Shown here: positions 1-11,847 of the stretch, in pieces
Layout: each line of letters begins with the position of its first letter
How positions within the stretch are numbered: position 1 is the stretch's first letter
From: Marisa cornuarietis
Taxonomy: Eukaryota > Mollusca > Gastropoda > Architaenioglossa > Ampullariidae
Assembly: GCA_004794655.1 (NCBI GenBank)
Contig: SMMW01000576.1
Coordinates: 4,150,001-4,214,000, forward strand
Reading direction: 5' to 3'
DNA: 64,000 bases
Notes under the pieces: model-generated
The model's input: the letters and a program-made list of their open reading frames with translations, nothing else
Told to the model about the DNA's origin: nothing
Database searches by the model: none
Program-made: the position numbers and the translations under genes

Positions 1-3000
1 CACCCGTTAGGTGATGAACCACCGTTGTCGCTCATGAAGATTATCAGCGTTGGCTCATTCATGTAGCCCACTCGCTCCAGTGTGTCCGTAATGTCTTTGA
101 TACCGTCGTCAACGGCAACCATCGTGCCGCAACGGTCTCGCACCAACGGGTCTGAGATATGAGCACATCGGTCGCTGTAGTATGATGGTACCTGAAGGAA
201 GTTGGAATGAAACCGAACGTTATAAAATGTTTGTAAGCAGCAAACGAGAAAATGGAAAAAAGGTAAGATTTGCTCCTCAGTGTGTCTGTTATAAATATAA
301 ATATAAATATAAAGAGAGAGGTATTCCTGTTTGAATGTAAGTGCTATTCGTTGGTGGTTATCTGTTGGACAAAAAGAGAATTCGTACGACGTTTTTGTGC
401 CATTAAAGAAATTGTTACATATAATAAGATTATCATACAGACTTCATAGAAATTGGGAGCAGACTTGACAGTTACACTTCTTGAAAGAGCTGTAGTATGA
501 AATGATCTTTTAGATGACAAGGAGATATTAGTCGTGCGACGATTCTTGTGAGGGACTTACCTTGATGGGGGTGTGTATGGCTTTATACGCTAGGTACATA
601 AACATTGGCTGCGTAGAACCGCTCTTCTTGTGGTTTTTGATGGCGGCGATGGCTCTCTTCGTCAGAACTTCTGTGTCATATTTACCTGACACTGAATGAT
701 CCAATGTTTCGTTTGTCCTGTTGGAGAGTAAATGAATTACAGACAGCGCTATGTACATTGCTTTTCAACATCATCATTCTTGCTTGAGGTAATGAAAGGG
801 TTAAGCAGTAGAAGAAGGATATCCATTAAATCTTGAAATGGCTGTAATAGTGACATCGATAGACTTTCTCCTCCCACACGCACACCTGACAGCTGTGGAA
901 TGGGTGTCTGATCCAATATAGATGTAGACAGCAACAAAGAGAAAAGAGGGCACCCGCAATATTTAAAAAAACCCTCACAGTAAGAAAGGACTTTTCTAAC
1001 AGTTTACTCTAAAGAGCTAAACAATCTTGACTCAGAACAAGATGTTTTCCGATGTTCTGATGGTTTTGTATGGTGTAGAAGGTTAACTCATTTATCCTTA
1101 GAAAACTGCTTCCTTGCCGACATCTAGTTTAACTCATTGGTCTCGTAAGGCTGAAATGGGGTCAAAGCAATAGCTGGTGTCATGAATTTACCCCTTTTTC
1201 AAAAAATTATATAAAATTAACGAAAAGAGGTAGACGAACAATTTAAATTGATAATGATAGATCAAACTGTGTAGAAAAGAAATATCTTTACCTTTTGTTT
1301 GCTCAAAAACACACTTTTATGGTATTCCCAACAGAATATACCATGATAATGATCAGTCACAAAAACTTTTATACAGTTTTTCGAGCCCCCCCAAAAAAAC
1401 AAATAAAAATAACATAAGGGAGGAAACTGCTACAACCGTTGGAAATCGTCTACCACAATTCCCTCCCTTGAACTGACTGGAACTGACAGGAAGTCAAAAG
1501 ATTTATTTTTTAAACAAAGGAATGTTCGAGAATCGAAGCACGTTATGTCTCACTTTGACATGGATTTTTACTTCAACAACCGCAAAGGAGAAGAAAATAG
1601 TAAGTAATTTTAAAATTCTAATATATATTCTAATAAAAAATATGTTTGTTTGGAACTTTATGTCTGTATATATTGTGTAAATAATTTTTTTTTTTATATC
1701 CGACCGGGAATTTCCAAAAGTTCTCAAGCGCGTACAGTCGTAATCTTTCGTTTGATTTTAATACTCGAAGACTAAACCTATGTATCTTAAAATTTACACC
1801 AAGTGAATGTTTTAAAAATGCTCTTTAAATCGGTGTATTACTGATGGTTGTCTTTACTATAGGTTAATAAATATAAATTTTCAAAGCTGCCGGTCGAACT
1901 TTCTTCCCCTGGTATTGGGTAGCCATTTTCTAAACAGAAAGACAGGTACCGTCGGCAAACGCAAAAAATGTCTATCAAACGTGCAAACGACGTCATGAAA
2001 AGAAGATCACTCGATAGAAAAATGAATGAACTATCGTCTGCATTAATATTTTTTTCCGAAACAACGCATTTTATGCGTGTATAAAATAAACAAAAATGTG
2101 CCTGACGAGGAGTTAAGGCGCGCGTCAGCGTAAGACGGCTGGCCTTAAGTCGATTAGAGGCCCGGATGCAATGCGTTAAATCATCTCGGTGTTTCTTTGT
2201 GTGGACGAACCCCATTTCCACGTTTTTGTCATAATTTATATAATACGTTTAATAGATTTATCAGATTAATCAGTGTGTGCAATATAATTGTATGTCACTG
2301 CAATGTAAGCAGACGCTGGTCTTCACTTTCTTGTTAGAAGCATTCTTCTACTTTCATGATTTTTTTTATTTCCTTCTTCCTTTTCACAAAGTTTTTTTTC
2401 TTTTCTTACCTTTGTTCTGGTGTCTGTCTGGAAATTTTAACTTACCAAAAATCATAGGCATCCTTCGGGAATTCAAAGTAATGATCGCTGTTGCCGTGGA
2501 GACAGCCAGAAAAACTATCAAATCCTCGTCTGGTCGGCGTCATGTCCCAGGAGCACATACCCAGATGCCACTTGCCAAGCATATGTGTCTGGTATCCAAC
2601 AGTTTTAAGATACTGTGGCAGAAACCTAGTTCCCACTGGTACAGACCTGTAATAAATAGGCGAGTTGTAATTGTGAACTGATGTTGTGCTGATTTTAAGT
2701 CTCTTAAGTCCAGCACGTATGTTACAACTTACAACTAGACAATTTAAGACTGCATTGCTTTCACCCACGATCTTCCAAGATTCGAGAACATGTGAGTTAG
2801 GAAAGTTTTATCTGGATTCTATTACCAGATTATTATTATGCAGGTGACAGTAAATTTTCTCCTTTTAACACTGTGCATATTGTATATTGTATATTGTGTA
2901 CCACTTTCTGTTCAATGTTCTTTAACGATTCTCACTTCCATTAATTTTAGTTGTACCCAAGAATCAGTAGCAATGTTTATTGTAAAATGTGAAGAAAAGA

Positions 3001-3325
3001 GTAGGACAGAGACCCTCCTGTACCTGTTGTCATGCGCATCGAAGACATTCTCGATGCCCATCTTGTGAGGGTAGCGTCCAGTCAACGTGGCCGCCCGCGA
3101 CATGGTGCAAGATGGCTGCGAGTACATGCGGTTCAGAATGACTCCCTCTGACGCCAGCTTGTCCAGGGTTGGTGTTCGGTATAGAGAGTTACGCAGGCTC
3201 CACTCTGAATAACCCATATCATCAATCATGATGAAGAACACATGAGGCTCTTTCGATGAACCTTGCGTGATGAAGTAGCAGGAAAAGATTACTGCCAGTA
3301 GCCACATCGTCTTCGTTTGGAACAT
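1..3325 (-). CDS. Arylsulfatase B-like gene, 5' part (four coding exons, runs off the left edge)
   Basis: Sulfatase-family hydrolase, by family likely an N-acetylgalactosamine-4-sulfatase acting on glycosaminoglycans in the lysosome or secretory route. Coding exons, in gene order: 3329-3024 (ATG at 3325), 2646-2446, 717-561 and 191-1. All have AG/GT borders and compatible phases (2, 2, 0), giving 283 residues here. Residues 1-22 are a hydrophobic signal peptide. Visible motifs are the metal-binding IDDMG (D35, D36), the formylglycine site CTMSR (C73, R77) followed by LTGRYP, GKWHLG (K126, H128), PTRRGFD, HTP (H216) and the second metal site MSDNGG (D275, N276). The order and spacing match arylsulfatase B/I/J, which run to about 500 residues, so roughly half the protein lies outside the window. 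The usual C-x-P-S-R has Met in place of Pro. The reading frame is intact. ARSB-type assignment is by motif memory; ARSI/J-type is possible. Confidence 0.88.
1414..1918. repeat. Duplicated non-coding block, copy 1 (copy 2 at 8654-9172)
   Basis: About 500 bp inside the sulfatase intron between 717 and 2446 recurs in direct orientation at 8654-9172. Shared landmarks include ATAAGGGAGGAAACT, AATATGTTTGTTTGG or its close variant, and GATGGTTGTCTTTACT. Similarity is moderate with small indels, so the duplication is old. No coding content is visible. Confidence 0.75.
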
Positions 3326-3667
3326 GGCACTGAAAGTCGAAAGATATCGAATAAAAAACCCGGAAATTTACAGAGCTAAGACATGCTTTAACAATGTCTT
3401 CAATAGAATGTAACTTTGTGCGATAAACACTTGCAGAAATCTCAAGAAGAATGGAAGTCATTTTATGCATAATGGTTTTAAATAAAACTTTAAAATTATC
3501 CTGCTTATAGTGGTTTTAACTAGTAAAAGGCAAGATAAGCCTGAGAATAGTTTCAGGCTGTTGAAGTATATGAGGAAGAAATCATCTCCCTTGTCTCGAG
3601 ATCTCAGCAGCAGGAATAAACTTTGTGAAGTGTTCTAGCAGGATTGAGTAGCTCAGTTTCTATACGT

Positions 3668-3780
3668 ACCTGACTGTAGTTTAGTGCGATCTCTCAAGAC
3701 AGAGAGTGGTGCCTGCTAGTCTGTGGGCAGCCATTATATAGACGGGCAGGACAAAGAGACACACGTGTGTGGTATTAAAG
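3668..3780 (-). promoter_or_regulatory. Sulfatase promoter and untranslated first exon
   Basis: On the minus strand a TATA box (TATATAATGG, 3740-3731) lies about 60 bp before a strong splice donor CAG|GTACGT (exon end 3670). A matching acceptor CTTTCAG is at 3336-3330, four bases before the ATG. This predicts a start site near 3710, a 40-base untranslated exon and a 340-bp first intron. A palindromic E-box-like CACACGTGTG lies at 3762-3771, upstream of the TATA box. Positions are read directly; use as a promoter is inferred. Confidence 0.6.
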
Positions 3781-4690
3781 TGGATTGGATCAGGTGATAC
3801 GCCATAGAAATATCCTCCTCCTCTACTGTACAAAAACTTTCTTCAATTCGTTTCTTTTGAAAGGACTGGTAACAAGGAAGGGATTAAATGTAATGCGAAG
3901 ATTTTTTCCTATCAGCCATGGCAAAGCTTATTACCACAGTCCCTCACATCTCTCTTGCTGGAGCCTTTCGACACGAAATAAGCAACGCTTGATCCTCTTT
4001 CTTCTGTTTACTCTCACCTGTGATATTGCTGCACGTGGTGCACGTAGATATAATTAGTTGTAAAAACCATAAACACCCCACGAGCACGATAGGACCCCCG
4101 CTCATATACCACAATGCACGGAGTCCTGTAAATTTTTCAGGACAGGTAAACTCTCGAAAATCGCAAGAGCACGCACATAAGCAATAAATTAAATTTCGTG
4201 AATGAATATGCGGTAGATATAGATGGTGTGTGTGTGGGGGTGGGTGGGGAATGCGCGCGCTTGTATATATGTGTGTCTGTGAGTTTGTGTGTGCGTGTCT
4301 ATGTGAGGTGTGTGTGTGTGCTTGCTTGTGTGTCTTTGTCGGAGTGTTTGTGTGTGTGTCTATCTGTGTGCTTGTGTGTATATGGATATACTGAATGAGT
4401 GAGTGGGTGTATTTCCATGCTGGAGGATCGTATCGTATGTCATACTCCTTGAAGCACGTGCAGTAATAACTCAGAGTACATGAAGCCGGAACAATAAGTT
4501 GTCTCCTATTTCGCCGTAAAGCTTCGCACAAAAATGATTGAGAATAGAGTTTTTTCCGATTAATCTTGGTCTTAGTTATGAATAACAAATGCAGTCATCT
4601 ACGACAACTCTAACTTAAGACACGTTTCTCATTTCTTTAATGATCTACGCACAACCAACTCCTTACAATGATATTAATACAAGAAAATCT
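3781..4690. other. Non-coding, with GT-rich tract
   Basis: No convincing gene. An irregular GT-rich tract fills about 4225-4380. The stretch 4385-4600 (containing GAGTGAGTGGGTGT and ATGCAGTCATCT-like landmarks) recurs at 7035-7245. Confidence 0.5.
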
Positions 4691-4757
4691 CAGCACAATG
4701 GAGTGGAATATTTATAAAGTTAATCATGTGACGTGTGTGACTGAAACAGTGGCCTGC

Positions 4758-4900
4758 AATACCTCACGTGTGTCTCTGAGTCCTGTCTCCCTGTAAAATG
4801 ACTGCCCATCGTCCAGCACCAACACCACTTTCGACAGACTGGATTGAGGTGCCAACCAGGTAGGTATGCAAACTGAGATACTGTAGCTCGTTGAATTTCT
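4758..4900 (+). promoter_or_regulatory. Inverted copy of the sulfatase promoter and first exon
   Basis: On the plus strand this stretch matches the minus-strand sulfatase promoter: AATACCTCACGTGTGTCTCT, then GTCCTG, a TATA-like TGTAAAATGAC, then CTGCCCA, and a splice donor CCAG|GTAGGTATG followed by AAACTGAGATACTG (sulfatase copy: CAG|GTACGTATAG, AAACTGAGCTACTC). It points away from the sulfatase gene. No paralogous sulfatase exon is visible downstream on the plus strand, so it is probably an orphan promoter. Confidence 0.6.
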
Positions 4901-6030
4901 GTCAGACAAGGAAAGTCGAAAGACTAACTTAATGTTCAAATAAGCAGGGAGCTGCAAAGACTTAATACGGAGACGAAAAATCTCGATGATTTACCTGCTT
5001 GCAAGTTCTCTAGACAGAAATAGACTGACGACAAGGAAGATAACATTATCTTAACAGCCTAAACTACATTACAGCAGCTCCTACCCTTTATCATTGAAAA
5101 CATTGCCTGTAATATTTCATTACATTAAAATTCTTGTTGTAGACACCGCACGGTATGGGTAACACTACACTGAAATACCTTTAAGTGAGAAGGGTGGTCT
5201 AGATAAGTGATTAACTGACATAATTATAAACAGTGCTAACATAATATATGATATTTCTATTTATTGTTGATGTCTTATAAGAGATACATTTAACTTAATT
5301 ATTTATAAAAAAGCACATTTTGGTGTCATCAAGCAGTAGCACTGTAAAATCCCTTTTTCTATTCGAGATCCTTCGACTTTCAGAGCTATATTCCAAACAC
5401 AGTAGATGCGGTAACTGGCAAGAATCATTTCCTGCGACTTCATCACGTAGGGTCCTTTGAGACTTCCTCGTGAGTTTTTCTTTATGGTCAATAATATGTG
5501 TTATTGAGAATGAAGCCTACGTAGCTCTCCATACCACAACCAGTCCTCGACAAGCTGCATCAGAACATATAATTACTTGCAGCCATCATGCATCATGTGG
5601 CGGGTGGCCCAGCTGACTGGACATTAGTCACATTACCCTCGAATGGGTATCGGGCGTGACAACAGGTGCAGGATAGTCATTGCCGTAATCTTCTCTTTAC
5701 ATTTTACTATAAGGATTTTTAGTTGTACTAACCTTTGGGCAAAAAAACAAAAAACAAAAACTACACAAATCAGTTCATTAAAGAAGGTTGGATAAAAAGG
5801 GGACCGCAATAAAGAATATCCACACGGATCAGTGGAGAAAAGTGTCTGTCACGTGACTAATGACAATCTGACGATCAAATCGTTATGAATTTTTATAAAC
5901 ACATCTCATAATTTTGGGAGATCATCAGTTAAATAAAATTAATTTTGTCAATATGACAAGTTACTGTAGTTCAAGAGACTTAAGGCATAAGTTAAAGTTT
6001 AAAAAGTTTGATGTCAACATTTATTTGTAA
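4901..6030. other. No gene seen
   Basis: AT-rich sequence with no supported reading frame, RNA gene or recognisable mobile element. Confidence 0.5.
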
Positions 6031-6239
6031 CAGATCACCTTCGGGCATCAAGATGCTGTTGCAGTACCAGACCAAGAGTATCTTGGCTTTTCCAGCCGTC
6101 AACACCACTCTAAACCAAGAGTTGAAAGAATGTCAAGGGTATATGACTGCTGTCTAGATACACTTATTCAGAACTTCACATTAACACACAACGTTTCTCG
6201 TCTCTAAAGGATCAATTTATTCAAAAATAGAAACAAGAC

Positions 6240-6827
6240 ATATATACAAATAAAATCTGCACCACACAGTATATTTAAAGAACATTTTGGTGTAGAGAAT
6301 TACGTAAAAATTTGTCATTTACTCTAACATCAAATTTAATAAAATTAATGTTAAGTTGCCATAAAATCCATATTCAGCAATTAAGATATAGGGAAGTACC
6401 TAGATAATTAAGAACATGTCCATTGTGTAATCTAGACAAGGTAGGTGATGAATTTTATTCTGTGTGCTCAACCTTTGTTAACTGTTTCACGGAAAACCCT
6501 GCTTACTGTATATTTCGTACATCATCCGAAGGAATTTAAATTTTACCAGCTGATAAGTATTAAATCTAAAAGTATACTTATTAATGTAAGCAAATTTATT
6601 TGAATTGCATTATCACCGTTTAAGTAATTTCTCTATATATATATATAAAAATATATATATATAGAGAGAGATATTTAGTATCATGCTTTCTTCCATATAT
6701 TTTGCTATACTGTAACCATCTGTTGCACATATGTGATTGTTATTGTGCGATTGCTATTATATTTTGTTATGGTTAAAATGCTCCCTGGGATTATAACCAA
6801 TAAAGGAATGAAATGAAATGAAATGAA
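6240..6827 (+). mobile_element. LINE 3'-end relic with (ATGAA)n tail
   Basis: Broken plus-strand frames carry a CPLCN-like zinc knuckle (near 6419-6434) followed by degenerate reverse-transcriptase C-terminal sequence. An AT-rich 3' UTR containing AATAAAGGAATG ends in tandem GAAAT units at 6808-6827. The same C-terminal type is better preserved at 63264-64000. Many stops and frameshifts; a dead, 5'-truncated copy. Confidence 0.6.
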
Positions 6828-7019
6828 ATACCCCTAAAGGATAAAATTTTCCACACGGAAATCAAGCATTTCACTGCCTAAACAGAGACAAAGTATCTGG
6901 ACCTAATGTCTTGCCCTCTGACGTCTTTATGACTGACGATGACATCTTCGTGAGGTTCTTGTTCACGTGTCGGTGTGTTTGTGTTTGTGTCTATTTGTGT
7001 GCTTGTATGTGTATGTGTG

Positions 7020-7412
7020 TATAGTGACTGGTGGGTGAGTGGGTGTGTTTCCGTGCTGTAGGAGTCGTATCATGTTTTATTCACTAAATATATTACTTGC
7101 AGCACGTGCGGCAATATCTGAAGGGAAGCCGGAAAAATGGGGGGCCACCTACTTTGCCGTTAGGCTTCTCACAAAAACGACTGTGAACTCAATAATTTTC
7201 TTTTCCATATATTTTCGTCTTTATTATGAATAGTAAAAGCAGTCATCTCTTTCAGAATTAATGACATATATGTATCACCAGTTCGTAGCAGAAGAAACGA
7301 CTACAAGATCTCAGCACAATGGAGTGGAATATTTATAAAGTTAATGATGTGACGAGGGCGACTGACACAGTGAACCGCAATACCACACGTGTGTCTCTTT
7401 GTCCTGTGTCAT
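7020..7412. repeat. Second copy of the 4370-4790 block
   Basis: Direct, diverged copy of about 4370-4790. It ends in ATACCACACGTGTGTCTC at about 7380-7397, the same E-box-containing element seen upstream of the sulfatase TATA box (3775-3755, minus strand). Here the TATA box and splice donor are missing, so only the upstream part of the promoter was copied. Confidence 0.65.
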
Positions 7413-8653
7413 GAACAAGTTTGGTTTAAGGCAAGAACAACATGGCTCAGTCAGGTACGATAATCAAAGATAATCAGCGGTCACTAAAGGGACGCCTTTC
7501 TATCAGTTTTTACGACTTGACAGGTCGAGTTGATTGTTGAAGGCGACCGAGGCCTAGGGATAGGGGTCACAGGTATTTCAGGGTATAGCGCGATAGGCTG
7601 TAACTACTTGAGTAAAATATCGATAGAGTCTGGGCAGGGTACATTTACTTCTTGGGGGTCACGTGGTTAGAGGGGTATTCAGTTTAGCTTAGATTTGTAC
7701 TCAAGACCTTTCCTCGTGTTTGAGCAGAGGCAACGATGTTTGATTAATTTTCATCCGTAAACAGCAGGGCTGAGAAACGGGGGTAGAGGGTGGGGGCGTT
7801 CCGTTAGAACGCACGTCACTACCTGCTGGCACTTGCGGGCTGGTCTATGCAAAAAAGGAAGAGTGTGATGTAAGCAAGAGGCTGGTTCTCTCAGACTGCC
7901 ACACTGAACGGGTTCATACCCGCGATTTGACCCCTTGACCAGAAGTGTTTAAATATTTATACATATTCATCTACAATAATGACAACCATCGGTGGCCCAC
8001 CATTTTAAAGAGCATTTTTTAAACATTTACTTGATGCAACTTTAAATAAATATAGCTTTTCTTTTCTTGCACTAATTTTAAGTGAAAGATGGTAACTGAA
8101 GTGACGAGAGCTCAAAACGGGAAGTAGGTAGGAAGATAAAAATTAACAAAAAATTATTTACACAATATATACAAATGCCAAACAAATGCATATTTGATTA
8201 GAATATACATTCGAATTAAAATATTACTTACTGTTATCGTGCCATTTAACATAATAACTGCTTGGTTGATTTTTCTAGCCTTCGAAGGGAAGTAATCTAT
8301 AGAAGAACAATTTTTTAAATATACCAACAGTTGTCCCCCTTACAAAGCCATGTACGCTTGGCTTCACGTATTTTTTTATGCTATTCTACTGGCAAAAAAC
8401 AAAAACAACAACAACAACAACAAACAGCAACATCAAACAAACAAAAACTCACCGCACGGTGCTGGGTGGCAAGCCAAGGATTGATTAAGGCTACTACAGG
8501 GTCGATTCATTTAACGATTGGCTTATGATGATATACAAGAAGATAAACACTCCTCTTCAGTTTATTTATTACTTCTCAATACTTCTGCTCGAGAGTATGA
8601 GACGGTAGGGTAGCGTCAAACAACACATAACACTAATCGTAAATGAAGAATAT
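7413..8653. other. No gene seen
   Basis: No supported gene. A short (CAA)n run lies at about 8402-8423. Confidence 0.5.
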
Positions 8654-9172
8654 ATAAGGGAGGAAACTACTAGAATCTTAAAGAAATGTTATACCATGGA
8701 TTATTTCCCTTTAACTGCCAACACACTCAGTCAACCATGTTTTTCGTTTTATTCGAAAATACGTTTTCTTGGTCACGCGCCTTATTAAAGTCAATTGCCG
8801 GTTACTCAATTTGACATTGATTTGTACTCCAGCAACAAAAAATGAGAAGAAAACAGTAAGTAAGATCTAATGTATATTTTAATAAAAAGATATGTTTGTT
8901 TGGTACTTGACGTTTGTATATATTTTGTAAATAATTTTTTTTAATTTTGAAATTGGCCTACTTCCCGATCTACGAGTTCTTAATTGCATACAGTTACCAA
9001 CTTAATTCGCCTTTAGTACTAGAGGACGAAATCTCAGTATCTTAAAATTCAAATTAAGTAAATGTTTTAAAAATGATCTTTAAAACAGTGTATCACAGAT
9101 GGTTGTCTTTACTGTAGGTTAATAGATATAAATTTTTTTAAATGCTGTTCGAAATTTCAAATCCCCGGCATT
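8654..9172. repeat. Duplicated non-coding block, copy 2
   Basis: Direct copy of 1414-1918 from the sulfatase intron; it lies outside any gene here. Confidence 0.75.
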
Positions 9173-9205
9173 CGCCGGTGTGTCTGGATGGGTTCCCCCC
9201 ACCTA

Positions 9206-9245
<40 letters not shown>

Positions 9246-9268
9246 GCGCGCGCGCGCGTCACACACAT
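9206..9268. repeat. Compound (CT)n-(CA)n-(CG)n microsatellite
   Basis: Runs of CT, then CA, then an uninterrupted CG run with no break between them. The alternating purine-pyrimidine CA/CG part is the kind of sequence able to adopt Z-DNA. Confidence 0.9.
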
Positions 9269-10547
9269 TTTATAATGATATATCTTGATAAAAAAGAATT
9301 AGTTTGCATCCATTGTACGTTAATTAGTTCTGTATACGAGTTTAAGGTCTAAGGGGAACCTACTGTGCATAAAACTCTATAACTATTAGGTGTTACTGCC
9401 CTTTGCTTGCATTAGCAATAACTTGATTCTTTATTAATTATCAGCGCTATGAATAAGCTATTTGCTTAATATTTCTCGACTGTTCTGCTTGTAAGCCTAC
9501 AAGTCTGTCTATAAGCCGAACTTACAGAGCGAGCGAGAGAAGGACGCCTTTTTTCGACTATATAAACCATTAACACTTACTTATGTCTTCACATTGACAG
9601 ACACACGTTTGTCGTCTACTAAGATAAAAAGATTTATGTGTGTGTCTTTTTAATTTTCTGTCTCCATAGCATCAGACTCGTATTTTTATGTCACGACGAT
9701 GTAAACAACAACAGCAAGGAGCCTCATAAGGTCAAGGCGCGTGCTTGTGTTTTGGCAAGTGTCAGTCGACATCAGATAGCCCCCGCTTCTTCAACGTAAA
9801 CAACCATTTCCTGGGCCCCCGTTATTTTATCTGAGATTTATTTTCTCTCTCTCACACTCTTTTTTCTGTACCCAATATTCCAGAAGTTAGGTTCCCTTCC
9901 CTGCCACGACCCCAACCCCTCCATCTGTCACGTACTTCTCCACAACCTGGATAAATTTCAGAGCAATGTCAATAACCGCAGATGTCAAGTAGGTAAAAGG
10001 TGATGATCTTCCTTAACAGACGTTTGCTGGTTTGAATGACCCCTAGAACTTTAAACATTAAAATAAACGTCAGGTATATACACCTGCCTGCCTGTAGCTG
10101 TGCTTAGCGTAAGTATTCCACATTTAGAATTGAAAAATGAAGGTTTTTAGACAGGACGCAAGAGAAAAAAGTTGTAAATGAAGTTTTAATCTGTTTGTGT
10201 TGTAAGACTTTTTATGTGCTTTTTAGAACAGATTGAAAACCTGCACAGTGGTGGAGTGGAGTGTGTATTTGCTAGCTCAGTGTCTTTGCTGGAAAGCAAG
10301 ATATTTTGTCACCGAAGATGCATCGCTAACACCTGTGCGACACTGTGAAAGATAAGTGGATACACAACCGTGATTCAGTGTGTGAGTCAGGCAACATATT
10401 AGAGGTGTTCGAGCGAGAGAGACCACGAGACTGCTCACCTGTCGTAGTGGAGCAGCTATGTTTTTAATTTGACTTTACGTGTCTTCCTGTTGACATTAAC
10501 ATTTTCCTCTTCTTTGTCTTCCTCTCTCACGTTTTCTCTTTCTCTCC

Positions 10548-10549
<2 letters not shown>
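9269..10549. other. No gene seen
   Basis: No supported coding exon, RNA gene or mobile element. Confidence 0.5.

Positions 10550-10587
<38 letters not shown>
10550..10587. repeat. (GT)n microsatellite
   Basis: About 19 uninterrupted GT units. Apparent reading frames through it are repeat artefacts. Confidence 0.95.
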
Positions 10588-10590
<3 letters not shown>

Positions 10591-10857
10591 AAGAGAGAGA
10601 GAGATTGTATGTGTTTATCTGTGTTCTTTCCGTATGCGTTGACTTTTACAATGGAGCAGTTAGTCATTTCAATCAAGGCCACCCAAGACTGCAGGTTATT
10701 ACGAGGTCGAAAGAATAATTTTTGTATCTCCAAATTTTTCTGTTTAGGGACAGAAGAAGGAACGTGCTTCCTGTTAAAGGGGTGGCTGGAAGTGATGAGT
10801 GTAAGAAGAGCATAGTGGTACGCCTTACTTTTTATAGCAAAGGTAACGCGACAGTAC

Positions 10858-10990
10858 CAGTGGTGCAGGAAGATGCTCTGCCTTGGAAGGTAAACTCCAT
10901 GCTGACAACGAAAGACGCTCACATTCTTGTCCTCGCAATATCTTTTTAAGGGGGCGGCTGCCCCATACCCCCCTGGTTCCTACACCACTG
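10858..10990. mobile_element. 133-bp short inverted-repeat element with 5-bp target duplication
   Basis: The left end CAGTGGTGCAGGAA is mirrored by the right end TTCCTACACCACTG (one mismatch in 14). AGTAC flanks both sides (10853-10857 and 10991-10995). Too short to encode a protein, so non-autonomous. The superfamily is unclear: the CAGTGG end resembles hAT elements, but those usually make 8-bp duplications. Confidence 0.6.
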
Positions 10991-11306
10991 AGTACTATAA
11001 CCTTGTGACTACGTCACGGCACTGAGTCACGTCACCACGTCAAGGACTCTTGAGGACGCGGAAGGCACGTGAGGGCACGTGAGGGCGTGGACGGACGTTC
11101 TCTAACCTGACAACTTGAAAGGCGCTTTAACAGACCGGCAAAGGTCGCGAAGAGTCAGGGTCGACACCGATCCCGTGGGCTCCACGCATTGACACCACAA
11201 TGTTTTAGGACGGACTAGACTCGGGGCAGAACCTGTATGTTAACGGATTGCCTACAATCCTAACTTTACGACACACACTACAAACAGTAGAGAAGACCTT
11301 AGCTTT

Positions 11307-11344
11307 TTGTTTGTTTGTTTGTTTGTTTGTTTGTTTGTTTGTTT
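11307..11344. repeat. (TTTG)n microsatellite
   Basis: About nine tandem tetranucleotide units. Confidence 0.9.
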
Positions 11345-11440
11345 TTTGCTCAGATAGTCATTATAGTAGGTCCATCTCCCGAACTCGATTTAATTGCTTA
11401 CTGGAGTAAACGTTCATCGGTGACCATCTTGTTTACGGCT

Positions 11441-11700
11441 GCGGAATTCTTTTCCCACATGAGATAGGGAGGGGGGCGGAAATTCAGCCAATCGGAGTGC
11501 ACGCAAAATATGCTCCACTCAATTGCCCAATTGTACCTAATAAACTCAACCTAAACTTAACCCTAACGCTACCCCAAACCCTAACCCTACCCCAAACCCT
11601 AACCCCAAACCTCTGACAAAATAACATAGACCGGCACTCCGATTGGCTGAATTTCCACCGCCGCCGCCCCCCCCCATCTCATGTGGGAAAAAGAATTCGG
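11441..11700. repeat. Inverted repeat enclosing telomere-like repeats
   Basis: The left arm (11441-11500) and right arm (11634-11700) are inverted copies sharing GAATTCTTTT-CCCACATGAGAT, a G-rich run, and GGAAATTCAGCCAATCGG. The loop at about 11555-11612 holds CCCTAACCC units mixed with CCCCAAACCCTAACC variants. CCCTAA is the complement of the TTAGGG telomere unit used by molluscs. The whole could fold into a long hairpin. It may be a foldback element or a trapped interstitial telomeric sequence. Confidence 0.7.
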
Positions 11701-11813
11701 CGTTCCGGTCTGTCTTTTGTTTCCCAAAGAGAGTGAGTGACCTGCTGACCAAATGACAAACATTCTGGATGAGTGCTTAAAGCCTAAGTCGGGGCTGTAT
11801 GTGTCTGCACGCA

Positions 11814-11847
11814 TGTGTGTGTGTGTGTGTGTGCGCGCACACACACA
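11814..11847. repeat. Palindromic (GT)n-GCGC-(AC)n tract
   Basis: A GT run passes through GCGC into an AC run, so the tract is nearly self-complementary. Confidence 0.85.
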
